From Pseudogymnoascus destructans (lineage: Eukaryota; Ascomycota; Leotiomycetes; Thelebolales; Thelebolaceae): DNA of 64,000 nucleotides. Position numbers and translations under genes: made by a program. The notes below the pieces were generated by a model, which did no database searches, was not told the DNA's origin, and saw only the letters and a program-made list of their open reading frames with translations. Where the stretch lies: the NCBI RefSeq assembly GCF_001641265.1, contig NW_020167521.1, positions 1,116,001 through 1,180,000 of the forward strand, given 5' to 3'. Positions 11,434 through 21,791 of the stretch are shown piece after piece. Every line of letters begins with the position of its first letter. The stretch's first letter is position 1.

Positions 11434-12486
11434 ATGGCCCGATTATCCACCCTCGCGGCAGCACTCGCCCTGATCTCCTTCACCAATGCCGCCGACTGCG
11501 GTGCCGGTACACCCGAGGCCAGGGTCACAGGCTCTTCGGGTGCCTATGTAGCCACCAAAGGTGGTTCCAGCGTATACGGACTACTTCGCCGCGATCAATG
11601 CTGCGCTCGGCACCGTCGCCAGCGGCGAGCGCGTTGCCGTGATGGCTTCGGGTTCCATTGGCACCAACATCATCTCGATCGACAGCGGCAAAATCTTCGA
11701 GGGCTGCTGCACCATCGACCTGGGCTACAAGGCTGGGAGGGGCGGCATTGAGTCGCTGAACACCAAGGGTGTCTCCATCCCCTAACTGAGCCTAACCGGC
11801 GCCCCCTACTTCGCCATGCACTTCTACGGTACCACCGACCTGTCGCTCGGTAAAATCGTCATGAACCTCATTGGCGGTATTAGAATCCGCTTCGACCGTG
11901 ACGAGGCTGCAAACACCAACGTGAAGATGGACTCCATCAACGTGACTGGCGCTACCAGCCATGCCGTCGAGACCTGGAACATCGACGGCCTCACCATCAA
12001 CGAGGTCATCGCCCGTGACGTCGGCGAGTGCGGCCTGCTGCTCCAGATGACGACCAACGCGAAGGTTGGCCTCGTCGACGCCGACAATGCCGGCGCCGGT
12101 ACTGGCTACGCTGCCCTCCGCTTCGCGAACCAGAACGGCAAGCTGAACGGCGGATATGAAACTAACATCTACGTCGACAAGGTCGTCGCCAAGAAAGGTG
12201 GCCGCGGCTTCTTCTGCGTCTCGGAGTCTCGTGGCGCTGAGATTGGCATCGTCGATATTTCTGACACCGAGATCTATGTTATTCTCATTGAGAACTGCTA
12301 CGGCGTCACCGTCCTCGGTGGCACCGTATGGAGGTGGAGAGGTCTGCCTCTCGGCGCGACGAGTTCGCGCTTACCGATGACATTGAGCTCCATCTTAAAG
12401 TCGACGGCACCACTGTCCGCGAGTCTCCTTGCGGTACCAATATCAATATCGTGCTTGACATCACGGGCAGCGCCACGCTAGGCTAA
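11434..12486 (+). pseudogene. secreted parallel beta-helix (pectin-lyase-like) protein, inactivated
   Basis: It starts with a signal peptide (MARLSTLAAALALISFTNA, cleavage expected before ADCG). A run of short strands with Asn, Gly and Val turns follows (INVTGATSHAVETWNIDGLT, EVIARDVGECGLLLQM), typical of right-handed beta-helix proteins. The tail ends TNINIVLDITGSATLG with TAA at 12484. Lesions: a frame change between about 11555 and 11585 (SSVY / TDYFAAIN), an in-frame TAA at 11783-11785, and a second frame change at about 12325-12355. None coincides with a believable intron. No catalytic family is assigned. Confidence 0.7.
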
Positions 12487-12699
12487 ATGGCTCAAATATT
12501 CCTGGGCGGATGATAGCCTGGGAGTTTGGCCTCGAAGAACGGCGTTTGCTCTTCTGCGCCGGCTCCATCTGTTTTTTCTTGGGACAAGAATAGGAAGTAT
12601 CATATTTATATATAACTTGCATAAAGGGTTGAAACACGTGTGGCTTAGAGCCGTAGAACAAAAAAATAATACTGACAGCACTGAGTATTTTCTAGGTTT

Positions 12700-14150
12700 A
12701 TATTCTTCGCCCATCTGTGTCAACCAAAAAGCCACAATAACCGAGTCCCCAAAATCAGTGTAGCGTTTAATCTCTCTAATATCCAGCCCTGCATCCGCCA
12801 GCAGCGTCCGCCACTGCATCTCGCGGCGCTCAAGCGCGTTGAACATGGCCTTGATAGCGAGGCTGAGGCCGGCCGTGTACTCTACGGTCCCCGTTGCGGG
12901 CTTCGGGTCGGGGAGGACCTTGTCGTCGATGAGGATAACGGAGGAGGGAGAGAGGGCGGCGAGGATACGATGGCACTGCCATCGTATCGTCGCTGCCATT
13001 ATGGCAGGTCTCGTCGTTGTTGTTGTGGAAGATTTGGCGGAAGTAGTAGGCGCGGGCGCCTACGGGTGGGTTAGATGGATGGGGGGTGGGAAAGGAAGGG
13101 GGCAGGGATGAGGGATGAAAAGGGGAGAGAGAAAGAGAAGAGAGAAAGATGAAGGAGAAAGGGGTTACGTGGGTAAGAAGGGATAGATAGGAGGAAAGTC
13201 TGGCGAGCTGAAAAGGACGGAGAAGGAAAATTAGGACGCGCCTTTGACTGGCTGTTCACCTAGATAGTCATACGGCATTCTCTCGACGATGTCAGGGGTG
13301 ATTGCCTTCTCGAGGATGGCCGGCCGGTCCTGGAGGATGATGCGGCCCTGAAGAGCTGGATACTTCTTCCGGAGCGCTACATATTGCTGGCCATTTCCGC
13401 CGCCTAGATCAACGAAAATTAGGGTCTCGGGAGTAGCGGAAGCGGCATATTCAGTGTCGAACGGGAGGACATCAAGCCAAGTAGGGAGCGATGCAAACTG
13501 AGCCTCCATAAACCTATGGAACGCGGCGCCCTGGACAGGGTGAGACTCGAGATAGGTGTAGAAACCAACGGGGCTGTCATGGCCGATCTCGAATGGGGTT
13601 CGTGGGTCAGTTGGGTGCGGCGAGAGAATAGTTTAGGGCGTTGAAAGAGGGGAGGCAATTATCATGGCTAGGACAGGGGGTTGGACAGAAACGTAAGCAT
13701 TGGTGTTTGGAGGGCGCGAGTACAAGTGAAGGACACCGTCGATGAAAAGGGGTGCAACTAGGATGTTAGAGAGCTTGGTGGCCTTGTAGTGCTGTGGTGA
13801 GACCTTCTCTACCATGAACTGCGTCGATAGATAGTCTTAGTCTCCTCTGATAGGACGGTGACGCTGGTAGGCTCATCCTTGTTCGCGATTAAGGTTTGGA
13901 ATATGTTGTGCTCCTGTGCGATGCGGGCTGAGACAAGGGGAAGGGCCTGGAATGCATAAGTCAATGCAAGATCGCAGGACTGTAAATCAAACCGAGTATG
14001 CCAGTCGTTGGAATGTCTCGAAGGGACCCTCCAACGCAACAGCAACTTGGCGACTCAATTGAATAATCTCCGTCCCTTGAGTGGAAAACGCTTCCAGGTT
14101 CGCAATCAGCGCCTTTAGCTGCTGGACGAGGAGATCTGGGTTTGCAACCG
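12700..14150 (-). pseudogene. fungal SAM-dependent O-methyltransferase, multiply broken
   Basis: In order on the minus strand: N-terminal dimerisation helices (LKALIANLEAFSTQGTE, VALEGPFETFQRLAYS), LVSARIAQEHNIFQ, a linker (MVEKVSPQHYKATKLSNIL), the SAM-binding loop IFVDLGGGNGQQ with the DRPAIL strand end, and a C-terminal part (ARAYYFRQIFHNNNDETC, PATGTVEYTAGLSLAIKAM, RYTDFGDSVIVA). These pieces lie in different frames with several indels. The intron expected before ARAYYF has an acceptor (CTAAC...CGTAG, near 13060) but no proper GT donor. A 31-bp fold-back insertion at 12976-13006 also breaks the frame. Such enzymes usually methylate secondary metabolites; no cluster partners are visible. 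Confidence 0.75.
12976..13006. repeat. 31-bp insertion creating a near-perfect palindrome
   Basis: The 12-nt arms GATACGATGGCA (12964-12975) and TGCCATCGTATC (12977-12988) flank one base. Removing 12976-13006 restores the methyltransferase frame across DETC/HRILAAL. ATGGCA occurs at both ends of the insertion (12970-12975 and 13001-13006). Confidence 0.6.
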
Positions 14151-14513
14151 TGCTTCAATAGCGTCTTATAGCAATATTTATTGGTTGATCTTTCTTCCCT
14201 AACAAGTACGAGTGAAAATTTACAGAATTCTAGGAGATAACTTAAGATCACCCCGCATCTAATACGCCTGTTTGAGAGGAGGAGCATCGCACCCGTATCC
14301 ACTATCTCAGGTGGAGACACGTTTCCGTGTTCTGATCAGGAGAAGACCTAATCCCACGCTGATCCCCACTCCCTAGTCTCATCAGGAATGGGCCGAACCG
14401 CGATTACAATTGGATCCACTGGATCGAGTTTCACCAAACCTTACGGAAATCCCGCTGAGGAATAAGCGTTTAAGGATTACATCTGTGCTGGTGTCAGTTG
14501 CTGGAATCAAATC

Positions 14514-14635
14514 GGACAGATGGCCGAGCGGTCTAAGGCGCGTGACTCAAGAACTTACAATTCTTCTGGTCGGTTATCAACGCCTAGTGCATTCACGTAT
14601 CGAAAGATTCGGGGGTTCGAATCCCCCTCTGTTCA
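14514..14635 (+). tRNA. tRNA-Leu(CAA) with a 40-nt intron
   Basis: The acceptor stem GGACAGA (14514-14520) pairs with TCTGTTC (14628-14634), with one G-T pair; A14635 is the discriminator. The D arm is GCC...GGC. The anticodon stem CGTGA/TCACG (14541-14545, 14593-14597) encloses a loop with CAA at 14548-14550. An intron of about 14552-14591 begins one base after the anticodon, the canonical position. There is a long class II variable arm, and a T arm GGGGG-TTCGAAT-CCCCC. Fungal tRNA-Leu(CAA) genes commonly carry an intron. It appears functional. Confidence 0.93.
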
Positions 14636-14638
14636 GAC

Positions 14639-14649
14639 TTTTTTTTTTT
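14639..14649 (+). terminator. RNA polymerase III terminator (T11)
   Basis: A run of 11 T, followed by C and seven more T, starts 4 nt after the tRNA. Confidence 0.85.
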
Positions 14650-14823
14650 CTTTTTTTCATGGATACCAAAAACAACTATAATGCTTCAGTTGCTGTTTAT
14701 GCGCATGGTTTTATGGATGGGGAGGCGAGGACGTGGGTGGAGGGGGGAGTTGAGGCATGGGTAATTGTTCAGTTCTATTGTTACCAGTGTTCGGCAGATA
14801 CTACCCAGGTAGTATCTGGGTCC

Positions 14824-15133
14824 TGTAAGGACACAGGGAATACGGCTCTCCGTAGGTGCATATGGGAGTGCGAGTCGGAGGTGATGCTGTATTCTATCCT
14901 ATAGGTCTACTACGAAGGATACAAAAAAGATAAAGGGGGAGCTTACAGCTTCCTACCCCTTAAATATCCGTCTCGGGTCCGACTCTAATCAAGCTTAGCG
15001 TACCCTCGGTACTACTTAGTCGGTAATCCGAATCGACCCCGACTCCAACCCCTATGTTGCTGTACTACTATGTTATCTACTGCGCGTCCCCTTAGGGGTC
15101 CGAATGCACCCCGTGTAAGGAGGCATCCTTACA
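14824..15133 (-). repeat. 3' LTR of the gypsy element (310 bp)
   Basis: Starts TGTAAGGACACAGGG and ends GGCATCCTTACA. By eye it is nearly identical to the right LTR (for example, ATATCCGTC here versus ATATCCATC there, and one A/G change in the A-rich tract), implying a fairly recent insertion. Confidence 0.95.
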
Positions 15134-15574
15134 TTACCCCCCGCCTTAAGGAAGTGCTTTGTCCTCAATGCACGTGGCATAGTATCGCGACCGAGGAGTG
15201 TCCGAGTGTAGGCCCTAACCGTAGTCTTTGTTATGGGAAACGTATGGCTGAATGCGTAAATTGGGAGTGGTGCTTTAATCGTAATAAAGGGTATTTAGGC
15301 AGGTCCGAATGCACCCCGTGAGGTGTCCGAGGGTAGCAGTAAGCGTCGCGAATTTCTCAGTTACTGTGCGCGCGCTAATCCGTCTCAGAGATTCATTGTT
15401 GTAAGCGGATGTTATGAAGCAACCGGTTCCGCCCACATTTCGAAGCTTCTTTTACCACAACAACGCTCACAAACCCCCTCCCGAGAACAGTAAGTGGCCC
15501 CGTCTGTTCGAATATTGTATACTAACTGATTGTTTCATAGAAACAAAACCAATACCCAGACGATCGCGTAGGTG

Positions 15575-16386
15575 ATGGTTGCGCGTCGACGCGCGGGTGA
15601 TAACTCCTGTGGCTTGGCTGACGGTTCCGTAGGAACCCATTCCGCGACGATGCCGGTGCCCCCTCCTCCCGGGGCCCTTACTGCAGCCTTCCGCACTTTG
15701 TGCATGCGCTGCGTCCGCCGCAAGGCGAAGGTGGGAGCGGGCGAGCCCGCCCACGACTGTGTTTGGAGCGCCTCGAGCTCCAAATGCAACCACTGTGTGG
15801 GCCAAAAGGCCAATTGTGTTCCGGTGAGTTGTCGGGTGGCCTACGGCCTCGTGTTTTGGTTTCTGTGGCTGACCTTGTGGGGATAGATGGCCTGGTTCCT
15901 AGCCGACGAATACCAGGCGATTGTCGACGCCGAAACGTCAACCAACCCCGATCCCGCCGCCGCGAAGGCTGCTGCCGCGGAGGCAGTTCGGGTGGCCAAC
16001 CTCACGGCCGCCAATATGCCGAAGTTTCGCTCTCCGGCCGAGGCTTCGGCCTACATGGAGAGCATGGCTCTCCGCAACGCCGTCGAGGACGGCCTGCGCG
16101 TAAGTCTACCCCTTGTGTTATGTCTTGTTTTGGAACTGACGCTGTGAAGCGTGTCCGCCAGGCGGTGACGGCAGTGGGGAGGGATACGGCCACGCTCCTC
16201 GAGGGGCAGGGCTCCTTGCTGGAGGGCCTGGAGTCCTCCCTGAAGGGGGTGGGGAAGTCGGTGGTGGCGGCGGTGGACAAGGTGTCCGTGGCCGTGGCGG
16301 CGGGGCCCCGCGGCCAGAAGAGAAAGAGGGGGGAGGAAGATGGGGATGAGGCGGCGGAGGGGACGTTCTCCACGCCCATTGGATGA
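15575..16386 (+). CDS. Cys-rich zinc-binding-like protein, antisense inside the gypsy element
   Basis: Three exons, 15575-15823, 15887-16099 and 16150-16386, with introns GTGAGT...GCTGAC...ATAG (63 nt) and GTAAGT...CTGAC...AAG (50 nt); 232 aa. The start may instead be the in-frame ATG at 15650 (MPVPPPPGALTAAF). Exon 1 carries LCMRCVRRKAKV...C...KCNHCVGQKANC, a CxxC...C...CxxC...C array reminiscent of, but not identical to, fungal Zn2Cys6 domains. Exon 2 is Ala-rich and helical; exon 3 is helical and ends in a basic patch GQKRKRGEE, a possible nuclear signal. Being antisense to gag-pol, its introns are not removed when the element's genomic RNA is made. Function unknown; the location suggests an accessory or captured gene. 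Confidence 0.65.
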
Positions 16387-16552
16387 GACTCTGTGTCGGA
16401 GGGAACTCGGGCTGGGCTCTTCGCGTGGGGTCGCTTCGACCCTTCATCTCACATGGTGGTAGCCGCTTGTTGCGACGCCGGTGGGACGTTTGGGAAGGGT
16501 GGCTCCCGCAAGAGCCCGGGACGAGTGTGCCCTGGCTCAGAGGGTATTTAGT

Positions 16553-17083
16553 TTAGATTCGTGGGTAGCAACGAGTCTGTTTTTTCTGCTTTGCCGTGCC
16601 TTCCGTGACCGTAGCTTGGCCCGCCCGTCTCCCATGCCGTGATCCATCCGGGTAAGTCCTTCGGCGGTCCTGGTAGGTTGGGGTATTCCGTGTGGAACTC
16701 TCGAAGCTTGGCGGAGAGTTCTCGAAATTGGCTGCCGGGTACCACTCCGGGTCGGGGTCAAATCCTACCCAGCTCACCTGGTATTGTAGCTGCCGGCGGC
16801 GAAGTCTCACGGCGAGGATCTTTTCCACTTGCCATTCTTCTAGGCCGTTAATGACTTCGCTGCTAGGCTCTGGTGGTGCTTGCCCAGGTAAGGGGTTACT
16901 CGGAGCTTTAATGAGTACGTCCGGCGAGAATACATCGTGTATTTGAGACCCAGTGGGTAGTCGTAATCGGAATGTGTGACCGACCTGTTCCAATACCGTA
17001 TACGGTCCGACCCATTGTTGCCCTAGCTTACGGCTAGGACGGGTATTTTTGAGATTCTTCGTCGAGAGGTAGACCTTGTCCAA
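16553..17083 (-). pseudogene. integrase C-terminus with chromodomain, out of frame with pol
   Basis: Reads DKVYLSTKNLKNTRPSRKLG, then QWVGPYTVLEQVG (the GPF/Y-type integrase tail), then the chromodomain EEWQVEKILAVRLRRRQLQY...VSWVGF...EWYPAANF. In related elements this directly continues the integrase. Here it is in another frame, consistent with loss of one base at about 17080 (the codons GAT TGG GAC AAG now read GAT TGG ACA AG). Chromodomains of this class direct integration to marked chromatin. Confidence 0.85.
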
Positions 17084-20000
17084 TCGACAGCTCTTCGGCG
17101 TCGATTAGCATGCCTTGACATCTCTTCTTGCGCTTTCGCCATATTTCTTTTGGCGTATTCCCAGGCGGTGTGCATACGAGTAGCCACCTCCTTAGCTTCG
17201 TCTTGGTTCAGAGTTTCTCGGGGGGTGGTTCCCTTTGGTGTGTTCCAATCCCAACTGGTACGGGGATCCGTTCCGTACTTGAGTCGATACGGGGTCATCC
17301 CGATCGATGCGTGAGGGAGCGTCATCTGGACCCGATCCATGATAGGGATGAGCTCGCTCCAATTATCCTGGTAATAGGATACGAATGGGCGCAGTCTCTG
17401 ATCGATATATCGGTTCATGATTTCCGTCTGTCCGTCGGTCTGCTTATGATAAGCCGTCGACAGCTTGATCTTGACGCCGATGATCCGGCAGAACTCGTGC
17501 CAGAAGGACGACACGAATTGGGGTCCGCGATCACTAATGATCGACACCGGGGTATGTCCGAATCGATAAATCCATTCGATAAATAGCTGCGCCATTTGCC
17601 GTGCATCCGTAGTCTTGTGGCACGGTATGGTTACCGAACTCTTCCCGAGGCGGTCCATGAACACTAGGATGCTGTCGTATCCGTGCTTGTCCCTGGGGAA
17701 CTCCTTAAAGTCCATCGTAAGGTGTTGCATAGGGTAGTCGGGGACCGGTAGGGGGTGAAGGAAACCCTGTTGCTTCGTGACATTGGTGTGCGATAGGCGG
17801 CATGTCATGCAATTGCGTACGTACCGTGAGCAGTCCACTTCCATACCGACCCAATGATACTTTGGGGCGAGCAACTGGTAGGTCTTCCTGCCACTTGGGT
17901 GTGCGGTCGACACTTGGTCGTGTGCCTCCCGGATGAGTTTCGTACAAAGCTCTGTGTGACGGTTCACACATAGGCGGTCTTTGTACAGGAGGAGTTGGTC
18001 GGCTAGGGCGTACCCATCCGGTAGGGGTTGTTTCGCGCGTGTCTCGGCGAACGACTTCCGGTTGCCTACGCATAGTGCCTCAATCAGATCGAAGGGCATC
18101 TGCGTTTTCAGGGGGTCGATGGCATTAATCGATGCTACATAACTGTCGGCCAACTCGGCACTGATACGGGGGTGTAGGCGGGCTGGGCCAAGTAACACCC
18201 TCGCACGACTGTCTAACTTGACTTTTTGCTGCATTACGAGGTCTTGGCCTCTTCGGCTTAGAATATCCGCCTTCTGGTTATTCTTACCTGCCGTATACGT
18301 AATGTGGAAGTTGAAGTCAGAGAGTAGCTCCATCCACCGTACCTGCTTCGCGGTGAGAACCTTCGTGGTCATGAAGTATTCCAGCGATCGGTGGTCCGTA
18401 TAGACGTCCACCCGGTGTGTCACCGAAGCCAACTCGGGTCTCCATTTCGCGAACGCTTTCACGATTGCGAACAGTTCTTTGTCGTGGATCTCCCAGTTGA
18501 TCTCGTGGCCGGTTAGTACGTGGCTATAGAAGCTTACTGGGTACCAGAGCTTGTCCGGGTGCTCCTGTGATAGCACGCCGGCGACGACTCCGTCTGAGGA
18601 ATCGGTCTCCAGCTTCGTAGGCAATTCGGGGTCGAAGTGGTGAAGTGCCTGGACTGTTAAGAGTTGTCGTCGCAATTCCTCAAAAGCGTTCTCACACTCC
18701 TCAGTCCATAGGAACGGCTCCGAGGGGCTTGTGATAGTGGTTAGGGGCTTGGCTATTTTCCCGAAGTTCCGTATGAACTGGCGGTAGAAGCCACAGAAGC
18801 CTAGGTAAGACTTTACACCGGTGACGGTGGTTGGTCTGATCCAGTTACGGAGTGGTTCGATCTTATCAGGGTCCGCTTCCACCCCGGAAGTGGTCAGTAT
18901 GTAACCCAGGTACTTCGTACGGGTAACGTCAAACTCACATTTCTTAATGTCGGCTTGGAGTCCGGCTTCTCGTAGTCGCTGTAAGACTTTATGTACATGA
19001 TCTACGTGTTCCGAAGGGTCTTCGGAGTATATTAGGATGTCGTCTAGGTAGGCAGTACAGAAATCATCCAAGTACGACATGAGAACGTCGTTCATGTACC
19101 TCTGATAGGTTGCGGGACCGTTGGTTAGGCCAAACGGTAGCACTTTACATTTGTAGGATCCGTAACGAGTCCGAAAGGTCGTGTACTCTTCAGAGTCGGG
19201 ATGCATCCGTATACGATGGAAAGCTTGTCGGATGTCGAGCTTCGTGAAGATCTTCGCTTTTGACACCCGGCCGAGCAATTCATCGATGCGCGGAATGGGA
19301 TATGGGTCGTTACGAGTGAGGCCATTCAGCTTCCGGTAGTCGATACAAAATCTCAGTTTCCCATCCGCTTTCTTAACGAATAGTATAGGTGACGCAAAGG
19401 GGCTATCGCTATTGGCGATGAAGCCCTTGTCGAGGTGCTCCAACAGGTATTGCTTAGTAGCCTTTAGCTCCTCGGTGCTTTGTCGGTAGAGCGGTGAAAA
19501 GGCGTTTGGTAAGGGGGCCTCGAGCTGTATCCTGTGATCGTATATGCGGTGTGGTGGAAGGCGATCTGATTCCGACTTCGAGAAGACGTCGGCATAGTTT
19601 CGATGCACAAACGGGAGCTTCTCCTGGATGAGTGATGTCGTCTCGTCGTCCTCTTCCGATTCTCTCTGCCGAAGGATCTGATCAATTTCATATATACTAG
19701 CCTGGAAGAACTCGGCGTCGCTCCGCATCATCTCATGATAGAAGGCATTCGCACTAATCTCGCAGATCTGCACCGGTGCAAACCCATGCGTTGGCGTCCT
19801 CTTCGGTGGTCGTGACGGAGGATCCTCCTCCTTCCGAGGTGTGCTCGGTGGGGAGTCGGTGATTTCTTCGTAGTCCGAAATTATCACTTTCATTTCCATC
19901 GGGCGTCCGCCTGCGCGGCGTCTGTCTTCATGTTGGATGGCGGCATCCCTACGATTCGCATCCGACTGGTGTGCCGGATGTCGAATGGACGTTTCGCGCG

Positions 20001-20553
20001 AGTGGTAGGGCAAGGTGATCTCCTTGCTCCAGCTAGGAGTTGGCGGGTACTCCTTTGGCCATACTAGCCGGCTCTTTGCAGAGTCAAGTAGTATTCGGAA
20101 GCGGCTGAAAAGCTTCCTCCCAATTATCACATCTTGCGCTCCGAGGTCCAGGAGCACAAAGGGGCAGTTATATATTCGGCGTCCTTCGACTGTTAAGTGC
20201 AACCGAATATACTCCGATACGTGACTTTGGATTTTTCGCTGAAAACCACGTATGGGTACAGAGTAGGGCAGTTTCCGTATGGGGCTCTGAAGCGCCTTCG
20301 ACAGTCGTAGCGCGAAGGGCTTGTTGATGACGAGGTATCCGTTTGCTCCTGTGTCTGCGAGAGCCTTCGTTGGCACACCGAGTCCGTTCAGACTCAGCGT
20401 CGTGTCGACTAAGAACTGGGTTCCGCCCAAGAGTTCTTGTAGGTCGAGATCTCGCAGATCACATTTGCGTAGACCTAGGAAGGAGCCTTTCCCTAGGCCT
20501 CGTCGTTTTCCTCCAGGGACGCATCCGATTGGAGTTCGACTGCCTCCTCCCAC
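17023..20553 (-). CDS. gypsy Pol polyprotein (protease, RT, RNase H, integrase), 3' truncated by frameshift
   Basis: 1176 codons. The aspartic protease has ALADTGANGYL (catalytic Asp about residue 67). RT has KLRFCIDYRKLN, LPFGLTNGPATYQ and YLDD at about 502-505. RNase H has LETDSSDGVV, KELFAI and YTDHRSLEY. Integrase has an HHCC zinc finger around 877-918, then the D,D,E core (MDFKEF about 949, IISDRGPQF about 1008, HKQTDGQTE). The last 17 or so residues are frameshifted, removing the chromodomain tail. Its 5' end overlaps gag by 61 nt in the -1 frame, suggesting -1 ribosomal frameshifting. Confidence 0.93.
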   Translation of the reverse strand: MGGGSRTPIGCVPGGKRRGLGKGSFLGLRKCDLRDLDLQELLGGTQFLVDTTLSLNGLGVPTKALADTGANGYLVINKPFALRLSKALQSPIRKLPYSVPIRGFQRKIQSHVSEYIRLHLTVEGRRIYNCPFVLLDLGAQDVIIGRKLFSRFRILLDSAKSRLVWPKEYPPTPSWSKEITLPYHSRETSIRHPAHQSDANRRDAAIQHEDRRRAGGRPMEMKVIISDYEEITDSPPSTPRKEEDPPSRPPKRTPTHGFAPVQICEISANAFYHEMMRSDAEFFQASIYEIDQILRQRESEEDDETTSLIQEKLPFVHRNYADVFSKSESDRLPPHRIYDHRIQLEAPLPNAFSPLYRQSTEELKATKQYLLEHLDKGFIANSDSPFASPILFVKKADGKLRFCIDYRKLNGLTRNDPYPIPRIDELLGRVSKAKIFTKLDIRQAFHRIRMHPDSEEYTTFRTRYGSYKCKVLPFGLTNGPATYQRYMNDVLMSYLDDFCTAYLDDILIYSEDPSEHVDHVHKVLQRLREAGLQADIKKCEFDVTRTKYLGYILTTSGVEADPDKIEPLRNWIRPTTVTGVKSYLGFCGFYRQFIRNFGKIAKPLTTITSPSEPFLWTEECENAFEELRRQLLTVQALHHFDPELPTKLETDSSDGVVAGVLSQEHPDKLWYPVSFYSHVLTGHEINWEIHDKELFAIVKAFAKWRPELASVTHRVDVYTDHRSLEYFMTTKVLTAKQVRWMELLSDFNFHITYTAGKNNQKADILSRRGQDLVMQQKVKLDSRARVLLGPARLHPRISAELADSYVASINAIDPLKTQMPFDLIEALCVGNRKSFAETRAKQPLPDGYALADQLLLYKDRLCVNRHTELCTKLIREAHDQVSTAHPSGRKTYQLLAPKYHWVGMEVDCSRYVRNCMTCRLSHTNVTKQQGFLHPLPVPDYPMQHLTMDFKEFPRDKHGYDSILVFMDRLGKSSVTIPCHKTTDARQMAQLFIEWIYRFGHTPVSIISDRGPQFVSSFWHEFCRIIGVKIKLSTAYHKQTDGQTEIMNRYIDQRLRPFVSYYQDNWSELIPIMDRVQMTLPHASIGMTPYRLKYGTDPRTSWDWNTPKGTTPRETLNQDEAKEVATRMHTAWEYAKRNMAKAQEEMSRHANRRRRAVDWTRSTSRRRISKIPVLAVS

Positions 20554-21791
20554 TGCTCTTCGGGTTCAGGGGCTTCGCGGTCAATCTCTTTGACTGTGGG
20601 GTTGAGCGGGCACCTGTCCTGGAAATGACCGGGCTTCCCGCATTTGAAACAGTTTCCAGACGCAGCCGGCACGGCGGTCCGCACGCGACCTGTTATGTCC
20701 GGCTTGGGGGCGGTGGGTATGAAAGGAGTCCTCTGGAAGGAACCCAACGGACTTCTTGTCGTCTTCGGTGGTTGGGTCTTGGCGGCCTCCACAGGCGGGA
20801 ACCTGGATGAGCCGAGGCGGGCCCGTCCTGGGAAGCTCGACTCGCCGCTCTTGGACTGGGAGCTCAACTCGCCGTTCCTGCGTCGCTCTTGGTCGAAGGC
20901 GGTTAAGGCTCGGACCATGGTGAGGTAATCGCCTTTCCATTGGTCCTTCACGACCGCCACGCGGCTGCGGAATTGCGGTGTGAGCTTGTTCCACATATAC
21001 CGAAACCACTCCGATTGTGATACTTGTCCCGTAATCGCCGCACTTTGGAAGCGGGCTTTGAACTCGGGGAAGGTTTCGTGTAAGTGACCCTTTTCGCCCA
21101 TCTGCATATCGTCGAATTCGTTCCGGGCCTGTTCGGTCTCATTACCCGTAAGGTAATATGATCCTAATAGGTCCATCATTTCGTCTGCGCTCTGGAAGCC
21201 CTGCGTATCCGATAGGTATTGGGGTTCCAGATATTTCTTTGCCAGGCCGGTCGTAGTTCCCCATATCAACGCTCTTCTCGAGACGTCGGTAGGGTAGTGG
21301 TCCTCATTGACTACAAGTCGGTCCCGAATGGACGCGCTCCATTGCATAAAGGTATGTTCTATCCCATCGCTGAGCGGCGTAATCTTCTCAGAGATGGTGG
21401 ATTTCTTGTAACGGTTCAGAGGGTCCACGGTGTACTGTCGGGGTAGACCCGGGATTGAAGGAGAGCGCGCATTGTCGACAGGTGGCAGTCGAACGGTGCC
21501 GGGCGTGTTTCGCATTGTCGGTGCAGGCTGTTCGTCTTCGTCGGCCTCAATGGTGCGCACTGGGGCGTCGGCAGCCGGTGGTGGCGTAGACGGTATTCGG
21601 GTCTGGCTAGCTACGAGGCTGGCTACCATCGCCTTGAGCTCCCGCATCTCGTTCTCGAGGTTCGCTATGCGATCCGGGGGGCTTTCGGATGGCCCTGCGG
21701 TCGTGCCCGCTGTGGCGGTTTGCCTAGTTGTCATTCGTAGCGGTTGACCGTCATTGTCGGGTGGTGGGTTTTGTGTCGTCTTGCGCGACAT
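20493..21791 (-). CDS. gypsy Gag with CCHC zinc knuckle
   Basis: I start at the ATG at 21791 (MSRKTTQNPPPDNDGQP); the frame is open to an earlier ATG at 21875. A coiled segment (IANLENEMRELKAMVASLVA) is followed by a retrotransposon Gag capsid-like region (FMQWSASIRDRL, YLTGNETEQARNEFDDMQ, FPEFKARFQSAAI) and the nucleocapsid knuckle CFKCGKPGHFQDRC. The stop TAG is at 20493. It packages the element RNA. Confidence 0.9.
   Translation of the reverse strand: MSRKTTQNPPPDNDGQPLRMTTRQTATAGTTAGPSESPPDRIANLENEMRELKAMVASLVASQTRIPSTPPPAADAPVRTIEADEDEQPAPTMRNTPGTVRLPPVDNARSPSIPGLPRQYTVDPLNRYKKSTISEKITPLSDGIEHTFMQWSASIRDRLVVNEDHYPTDVSRRALIWGTTTGLAKKYLEPQYLSDTQGFQSADEMMDLLGSYYLTGNETEQARNEFDDMQMGEKGHLHETFPEFKARFQSAAITGQVSQSEWFRYMWNKLTPQFRSRVAVVKDQWKGDYLTMVRALTAFDQERRRNGELSSQSKSGESSFPGRARLGSSRFPPVEAAKTQPPKTTRSPLGSFQRTPFIPTAPKPDITGRVRTAVPAASGNCFKCGKPGHFQDRCPLNPTVKEIDREAPEPEEQWEEAVELQSDASLEENDEA

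Noticed and set aside
11434..12486. Beta-helix protein as a spliced functional gene
   Set aside because: An in-frame TAA and two frame changes lie in coding sequence without usable splice signals.
12478..14320. Intact methyltransferase with many introns
   Set aside because: Several frame changes have no GT/AG pair, and the 31-bp fold-back insertion cannot be spliced out.
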